Both the position numbers and the translations under genes were made by a program. A DNA stretch of 44,349 nt from NCBI GenBank assembly GCA_000231825.2, contig JH720379.1, positions 116,332-160,680 on the forward strand, given 5' to 3'. Below are positions 37,024 through 44,349 of this stretch, in pieces. Numbering within the stretch: the stretch's first letter is position 1; each line of letters begins with the position of its first letter. The DNA comes from Tetrahymena elliotti 4EA (Eukaryota; Ciliophora; Oligohymenophorea; Hymenostomatida; Tetrahymenidae). Under the pieces are notes generated by a model. It was given only the letters and a program-made list of their open reading frames with translations. It was not told the DNA's origin and did not search any database.

Positions 37024-40000
37024 ATGAGCTTGAATGATTAAGAATATATTAATGACTATCTTATCAATCATAAAACGTAGAATAATTCTAATTTAAACAC
37101 AACTAAATTAACTGAAATATCCCAAATCATGAACTGCATAGATCAAAAGTAAAATTATCCTAATTATTAAATGTTAGATAACTCATCTCCTGTTCTTACT
37201 AGTAATTACAAGGACAACAATGAGCAATTATTCTAGTAAATTGAAGGTATTTTTTAAATATTTATTGCAAATTTTAAATTAGAAAAAAAATATGTTATTT
37301 TATTCAAACAAATATTATTAAAAATAGGCACACCCTACAATTTGATGAATATGAATTTTCAATAAAATAATAGCAATTTAAGTTCAATGCCACACACAGA
37401 AATGAAAACAGAATAGCATCCTTATTTTAGTAATATTTCACCTGTATCTAGATTTCAGACTAAGATTAATATGATGGGTTAATAATACCCAGTCACAGGA
37501 TCAGCTAGATCTTCATAAATTACTCCAAGCAATAGTAGCAGTGTCTTACAACAATAAAATAATTTAACTAATCCCTTCACTCCATCAAATATATTGCCAA
37601 ATAAAAAAAATAATTTATATCCAATATCAGTACCACCTCAAACAACAAGTTTTAGTTAAAATAACACAAATAATAGCAGTCGCTCCAGTATTAGCAACAG
37701 CAGACTGAATATAAATAGAATTAATAACAATAATATAGATAGCATTAAAGGTGATGAAAATTAGTACAATCTTAGTAATAACATCTCTTACAACAACTAG
37801 AATCTAAACTTTAATAAATATTAGCTCAGCTAAAACAACAACAATAACAATAATAAATTATTTTTTAAAAATGAGCTAAGTCCTAATTAGAAATAGAATG
37901 CAAGCACAATTAAATTATTAGCTAAAATAAAAAATGAAGACGAACTTAATTATTAAAGTGAAATGGTTTAGGTTGATCAATATCTTTCTAAAGTTTATAA
38001 TTAAAAAATGAATAACAGCAGAGAAGAAATTCCTCCTAATTTTGGAGCTATTTTAGCCAAGAGAACATCTCCTCCTTTGAAAGGAAAAAATATTTAAAAT
38101 TCTAAATCAAACACAGCATTAATGAACTCTAACAACTCTTAGAATCAGAGTGGTATTTTGTAATTTACAACAATTTAATCTTAACAAAATCTAGGTAATA
38201 ACAATTCTATTTCAGGTCTTATGAGTAATAATAATAATAATTAAAGTGGTACTTATGGTCATATTAGTAATATTTAGAATAGTTCATAGAAATATTTAAA
38301 TCATTAATCTGTACTCAATTAGACAAATGATAGTGTAAAGAATAAGAGTGCTTATGGTATTTTTGGTTTGAAGGATGAAAGAAGTATTTAGGAAAGTAAA
38401 GCATATTTGTAGGCTATGAGAGCTCTTTAAGAAAGAATTAAGGAGTTAGAGAAATAGCTTTCATTGAAGAATGAGAATGAAATTAGGTTGCATATTGAAA
38501 GTTAGTTTTAATAAAGCCTGGAAGAGAGCAGTGAAATAATTGAAAATCTGAATAATAAAAATATAATTCTGGAATAGGAAATAGGGAATTTATTGAATGA
38601 AATTTAGCAATATAAAAATGTGATAAATGAAAGGGAAAAGGAATTTTAGTAATAAAGAGAAGAATGGTTGAAAGGTAATTCAGAAAGAAATGCAATAATT
38701 GAATCTCATATATAAAAGTAATCTTAACTGAGCACTTAGCTTTAGGAGGAAATAGAAAGAAATCATTAATTGTAAATTGAGATAAATGAGACACAATAAA
38801 AATGGTAATTGCTTCATTAGGATCATTAGATGTTAGAAGCTAAGAGAATAGAATAATTACAAAGAGATCTTGATGATGAAAAAAGCTAACATAATGAATT
38901 GAAAGCTTTGTGTGTGAAGAGTTCAGAAGAAATAGAGACTCTGCTTGCACAGAATAAAGCTTTGGATCATAAATTGCAAATTAGAGAAAAGGAATTTGAT
39001 GAATATAGAATATAATATAACCAAGGACATGTGGATTTATTAAAAGATCAAATTAGAGAGTAAAAAGAATATTTGGATAAGATAGAAGATAAAATTAAAT
39101 AGAATTATGAGACCAAATTATAATAATTAGAAAACGATTTAAATTATTAAAAACAAATAGAAAAACAACTCAGAAATGAATTAAAAGAAAATTAAAAAAA
39201 TAAACTTTAAAAACACATTGAATAATTTAATTAAAGCATTAATTCACCTGCTGCTGCTTCAAACAATAAAACTAATAATTAAAGAATTATCTCAAATAAT
39301 TTAATAGGAAACGATCAAGAATATTTACAATAAAATTAGGTTATTTATCAGTAGTAGTAATAGTATAATAACTCTAATTTTAATTCTATTTAAGAAAATA
39401 ATTCTTAGAGTGAACTAGAAAAATATTTAAGTCCCAAATAAAATGTGAAAAATTAATAGAAAAACTAAGGTAATTTAAATAATAATGAGATGATTGTTAA
39501 TTTGAATCAAGAATTCTAGGGTAATAATAATAGTAATGGGATGTTGTAAATGCAACAAAAGAGTTTGTAGAACTAAAACAAATTTAATAACTTTTAGGGA
39601 AGTAACTAATAGTTGTATTAGTAATAGTCTTAGTAAAACAGTCATTATAGAGGTAATTCTAATTAGGTAAATGAGATTGAGAATTTCTCTTTGTAAGAAG
39701 AAAGCGATTTGTTGAATTTTGATTATGATGAAATTTAAACTTAGTCTAGAATGAATAGTAAGAATTCTCCAAATATTTATTCTAAGATTTCAAATCAGAT
39801 TATTTCTTTAGATTCTCCTTTAAGAAAAAGATCTAAAAACAATAATGATGTTATTTCCTCTTCTTTGTAAATCACAAAATAATTTTAAAATGTTTCAAAT
39901 GCTAATTAATATTCATTTATGCTTCCTAACAGCTCCCATGAAAATAATGAGCTTATTATTGGTTCTCCTTAAAGTATTTAATAATTTACCAATATCTCTC

Positions 40001-40910
40001 CTTTCTACAATCCCCATCATAATAACTATCCATAAAATCACTAACAAAGTCCAGATTTTAAGAATAAAAGCTCTCAATAAAACTTAAATAAAAATATGCC
40101 ACAATCCAAAGAATTCTAAAGAATTCAAAGTCCAGAAAGGCAATCATAAATTGATAATATGTAAAATAATCAAATAAGCTTTCATAGCATAAACAATAAT
40201 TAATACAACTAATCATTGTAGAATTAAGAATTATATAATATGAGACAACCAATTAATAATTAAAATGAAAGGGTTAATTAAAAATATCAATAATCATAAG
40301 CTTCTAGTTATCTATAATATAGTGATGCTATTAATAAAGAATTAGAATACAAAAAGTAACTTTTGGCCCAAGCAAACAAAAGAAGCAAATCTTAAAATTA
40401 GTCTTAGCATACTTAATAGCAACTGCAAATAATTAAGTTACACAAAAATAGTGCTGATAATCTCCATCATTCTGTTGATGAATAAAATTTAGATTACCCA
40501 TCAAACCAAATAGGTTAAGAGCTGATTAGAGATATTTTTGAAGCAGAAAGTGAATTGAAACTTCTTAATTAAAGATATGAAGTTCTCCTCACTGAATCAA
40601 GAGTAATTTTTATTTCTAAAAAAAAAATATAAAATAATTTTTATTTAATTAGAATGAAGAAAATTCAAAGAAGAAAAGTGAGATCCGTAAAGAACTTATC
40701 ACAATCAATGAAAAAATAAAAATTTTAAATGAAAAATTGTACGTTCTCAAAAAGAGAGAAAAGTTTATTATGAATTAACAATTTTAAAAGGCTTAAAACC
40801 CCCAGCATGTGTCAAAAATGTAAATGCAAGATGACCATTCATTTCAATATTTAAATTAACAATAACAATTCTAAGATCCATACTAAAATCTTCAATATAA
40901 TTAACAATGA
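37024..40910 (+). CDS. Large Gln/Asn-rich coiled-coil protein (1251 aa)
   Basis: Three exons: 37024-37246, 37328-40602 and 40653-40910. The introns are 81 and 50 bp and the phases agree. No family recognised. Residues 1-420 are Asn/Ser/Gln-rich and disordered in character. Residues about 420-715 have heptad-like, charged sequence typical of a long coiled coil (ALQERIKELEKQLSLKNE, SSEEIETLLAQNKALDHK, YLDKIEDKIKQ). About 715-1140 is again low complexity with many Gln runs. A second short coiled coil (about 1145-1200, EAESELKLLNQRYEVL, EKIKILNEKLYVLKKR) precedes a Gln-rich end. This layout is common in structural proteins of basal bodies, cilia or condensates, but there is no motif to prove a role. 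Gln is almost always TAA/TAG, so standard-code ORFs here are all spurious. Confidence 0.82.
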
Positions 40911-42217
40911 ATACAAATTTAATTATTTATTTATTTACTTACAAAGATAACTTGTATATATCACTCACCTTTTATATACTTTCTTTTAATTTTGTGTTAT
41001 TTTAATATCAAAAGTTTTAACTTAATTTCCTTAATCTTAATTTTAGATCTAATTTTGGCAATTTAATTCTAAAAAAACTCTTTTTAAATTTGTAAAAACA
41101 TAAATTAAGAATTAAATTTTTAAACGAGTTTTTAAATTTAACATCTTATTTTCTAAAATATTTTTTATTTGAGATAAATCCTCATTACATCTCACCCTGA
41201 TAAATATTCACCCAAATAAATTTTTTTGGTAAATAAAATTCTTACTTAAACTGCAAATTTCGAGTTAAATAACTAACTAATAAATAAAGAACTAAAGTAT
41301 GTTTGTTTGTATTAAATGATAATATTTTTGAATTTTCTTTAAATAAATTATTGGTTAATTATTTGGATTATTGTCTATTTTAAATATCTTAACTTTTGTT
41401 TTTATTTTAAGATAAATACCATCAAAAAATCTAAAGTATATCTAGTAGTACCAATAATAAATAACTTTGTTTTTATGAGAAAAAGAAATAAGAAAAGATA
41501 TCAAAGATAAGAACGATGAAGTAATTGCATTATTTTAATAAATTTGTTTGTGAGTTAATCTTAATCAACAGAAAATATAAAAAAATAATAAATTTGATTA
41601 AATTAAATAAAAAAGATATTTTTTTTTGTTTGATTTTTAATTAAACATTGTTCAACGAACTAGTGACATATGTTAATTTATGATAGATATTGATATATAG
41701 ATAGATAGAAATTAATAATATTCTATATCATATGAATGCTTTTAATTTAAAGTAAAAGGCAATTATTACATATTAAATCAAGCTGATATGAATTAAAGAA
41801 AATATTTTATGAAACTAAAAAGACATTTTGATTAATATTTTTTGATTTATGAGTAAATGCTCACCATTAATATTTCAACATTTTGTTTTTAAAAATAGCG
41901 GCAATAACTGCTTGAACCTTGTTTAGGCTTATTACTTAATTTTCCCCAATCTTTTGTGGTGTATAGAGAGATCTATTTAAGTCTTTTCTCTTTAAAATGA
42001 AATTTTATTTATTTATTTATTTGAATATATATCTTAGTGGGCTTTTATTATAAATAGAATTGTAAAGAGATGCATTAAGCTTAATTAATATGCATGAGAT
42101 TATGTTTGGATACTTATTTATAAAGTGAGCATCTTTGATTGCATTTTGAATTAAATAATAAAAAATAAAATAACAAATCTTTTTAATTTATAAATAGCGA
42201 TAGTTGTTAAAAAAAGT
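40911..42217. other. AT-rich intergenic region, nothing recognised
   Basis: Between two genes on the same strand. Only short TATTTATT and GATA-type simple repeats are seen. The right end should hold the promoter of the secreted-protein gene. Confidence 0.55.
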
Positions 42218-44349
42218 ATGAAATCAAGTTTGATACTTTTGTCTCTGCTCCTTTTAGCAGTTTCATTTAGTAATGCCAAGTTGAAACACGACAATTTCTC
42301 AGGCAATTTGAGAGCTTCTGAATCTGGTGATTAAGAGGATTCTCCAACAATCAAAAGAATTTGTTTGGCTAGATAAATGCGTAATAGAGATTGCAATGAT
42401 GAAGCTCACGACATTCCTAGATTTGTTTTTGATGGTATTGCAAGAAAACATTAAAATCGTCATACCCCATCTGATTATAATGAGTAATTTCAATTATTTC
42501 CAATAACTACCTCTCTTAAAATATATATGATCCAACAAGAGCAGCATTTTTTCTTAGCATTTAAGCGAACAAACGCTTTATTGTTCAAAATAGAAAATAG
42601 ATCTAAATTGTTAAAAAATAATATTTTAATATCTAAAATAAAATAGTCTCTTCACCTGTCTCAACTATGGTGATAATCATAAAAAGTATTACAAGTGCGT
42701 TTAAGACTCTTTATTAAAATGCCACCCTGAATTATCTGCTACCCCAGCTGCTGCTTACACTCCTCTTATTACCGCTGCTAACTACCAATGGTTAGATGAA
42801 CATTTAAGACAAGATGGTTGCAACTGTATTTTCCTTAAACCTTAAAATACCTAAATCGAAGCTTTCAACAAGTTCCTTGCTTCCAAACCTAATTTAAAGA
42901 GAATCGAACTTGAAGCCAATAGTTACGTTCAAAGTAAAAAAATATAATGAAAAATCTTCAAAAAGACATTAACAATTTTTTATGAAAACAAATTTAGGAA
43001 ATCAATAAGACAACGAATACTGGGTTTGCTTATAAAATACTTCCCGAACCCTCATTAAGCTTTTCAACTCTTATGTTCCCTTGACAATTAGCAACCAAAA
43101 CTTCAAGGAAATTAAGGTTAGATATCTTTAAAACAAGTGTACTGATATTTACTACGAAGAATTAGAAGCTTCCATCTATGCTGAAGCTAACTATCAAAAC
43201 GATGTTACTTTAGTTACTCTTATCAACACCAAGGAAACTTCCTAATAAGATTTGATTAATAAAGTTGAAGTCTTGGAAAGAACTTGGACTTCTGAAGTAA
43301 TTTTATTTCCAAATACTAACTATTCTTAATCATTTAACAATTTATTTAACAGTTTGCTAAGTGCTTCTATGACTCAGTTCGTGGTGTAGTTCGTGTACCT
43401 CAAGTAAATTTATTTTAATTTTCAATCTAAATATTTATTCTATTTTACTAAATCAAATAGCCTAAGCCAGTAAGCTATAATTATTATTTAACTCATCGTT
43501 AAAGCAGTAGCTTCTTACTAAAACAATTACTTTTCTATGGATTTGAATAAAAAAATCTTCAAACTTTGATTGGTTTAAATAATTTTTGAATGTTCAATTA
43601 AGGCAACATTTTTAACTAGATACTTAAATATAATACAAATTACAAGATATAATTTTAAGCGAGTCAATAAATAAATATGGCTCTATTAAATTAAAAAGGA
43701 AACAAGATTTATTAGACAATTTAAAATAAATAGCAAGCAACAAGAGCAATAAATTAGAAAATTAATCAAAGATTATTTCTTAGCTGACATAAGTAAGTTT
43801 GATGCAATCATCTCTCTTGAAAGAATAAAATATCACTTTTTGGGAACCATATTAAATGCTTTAAAAAAATTTTTTTAATATTAAAACAAAGTGATTTCTA
43901 TTATCAAACATTATTCTCCTCATACATCAAAGAATTTTGAATAATTGCTTAGTAAAATATAAAAATTTTGAAATTACAGTAAAGATTATATCATAAATCT
44001 TCAAAATTTTAGCTTCTAAATATATTTATTTGAATTAAAATTTGGGTGGAATTCTCTACAAACTAAATGGAATCTAAAATAGATCAAAAAAATTTTAGTA
44101 GTTAATAGCCTGAAAGAAAATAAAACTATCTTATTATTTAAACTATTCATTAATTCATGGCCAATCTCTGCTTAAATTTTTTTAATTTTCTTAATTTAAT
44201 TATATCAATAATTAATAAACAACGAATCAAAAATTAAAAAAATAATAATATGTTTTTTAATTTTCTTTTTCTAACTAGACTCCTGAACCCAAACCCGAAG
44301 AACCTAAGCCTGAGCCCAAGCCTGAGGAGCCTAAACCTGAACCCAAGCC
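42218..44349 (+). CDS. Secreted Cys-containing protein with Pro-Glu-Lys repeat tail (3' partial)
   Basis: Exons: 42218-42483, 42647-42933, 42998-43296, 43353-43403, a probable 9-nt exon 43461-43469, and 44279 to the window end; phases agree throughout. The start MKSSLILLSLLLLAVSFSNA is a clear signal peptide, so the product enters the secretory pathway. The body (about 22-300) has spaced cysteines (KRICLARQMRNRDC, LFTCLNYG, YYKCVQDSLLKCHPE, DGCNCIF, YWVCLQN, NKCTDIYYEE, FAKCFYDS) but matches no family I know. The last visible exon encodes TPEPKPEEPKPEPK-type repeats, continuing past the window. Exons 2 and 3 use more C-ending codons than the flanking genes, which suggests good expression. At least 327 residues are visible. 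Confidence 0.8.
43461..43469 (+). other. Candidate 9-nt microexon
   Basis: CCTAAGCCA is preceded by AATCAAATAG and followed by the good donor GTAAGC. It encodes Pro-Lys-Pro in frame, the same triplet type as in the repeat tail that follows. Without it, the introns on both sides would form one 875-bp intron and the frame would still be kept, so transcript data must decide. Confidence 0.5.

Noticed and set aside
38483..38794. 103-codon minus-strand ORF
   Set aside because: Antisense of the coiled-coil region of the Q/N-rich gene, where the plus frame is open in the ciliate code for over 1000 codons.
1..44349. tRNA, rRNA, CRISPR or telomeric repeats
   Set aside because: I scanned by eye for T-arm-like GGTTCRAATCC, regularly spaced identical spacered repeats and CCCCAA/GGGGTT runs and found none. 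The regular LRR array and the intron satellite are not CRISPR.

Overview
The window looks like a piece of a ciliate macronuclear-type genome, most likely Tetrahymena or a close relative. It is very AT-rich. TAA and TAG stand at glutamine positions inside recognisable genes (GAR1, CPSF2) and TGA is the only stop that fits. Introns are short, AT-rich and of the form GTAA...TAG. Standard-code ORF calling breaks every real gene here, so the gene models below were rebuilt by hand with TAA/TAG = Gln. One assembly gap of N lies at 11918-12303.

Left third (1-13 kb, minus strand): a leucine-rich-repeat (LRR) gene in which every exon is one LRR. Seventeen complete internal exons plus a terminal exon can be placed; all keep the same splice phase and none holds a TGA. 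The gene ends at 3160, and its 5' part is lost in or beyond the gap. One intron holds a hAT transposon (4864-7856) with an exact 8-bp target duplication, and that element carries a Tc1/mariner-type transposase fragment inside it. Another intron holds a 210-bp insertion. A decayed LRR relative lies further left (about 679-1830).

Middle (13.6-25 kb, plus strand): a ten-exon gene for a low-complexity protein ending in a PH domain and a circularly permuted papain-like (YiiX/G6R, NlpC/P60-type) domain. One of its introns is filled with a five-copy 96-bp tandem repeat. It is followed by a four-exon CPSF2 (CPSF100/Cft2) gene for pre-mRNA 3'-end processing.

Right (25-44 kb): a single-exon unknown gene (minus), a Gln-rich protein with an internal duplication (plus), a small MG-Cys protein that may be lipid-anchored (minus), GAR1 of the H/ACA snoRNP (minus), a 1251-residue Gln/Asn-rich coiled-coil protein (plus), and a secreted Cys-containing protein with a Pro-Glu-Lys tail, cut by the window end, with an apparent 9-nt microexon. 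Genes are separated by 1-3 kb of AT-rich DNA with simple repeats. There is no operon structure and no visible tRNA, rRNA or CRISPR. CPSF2 and GAR1 are RNA-processing housekeeping genes; the others show no shared pathway.
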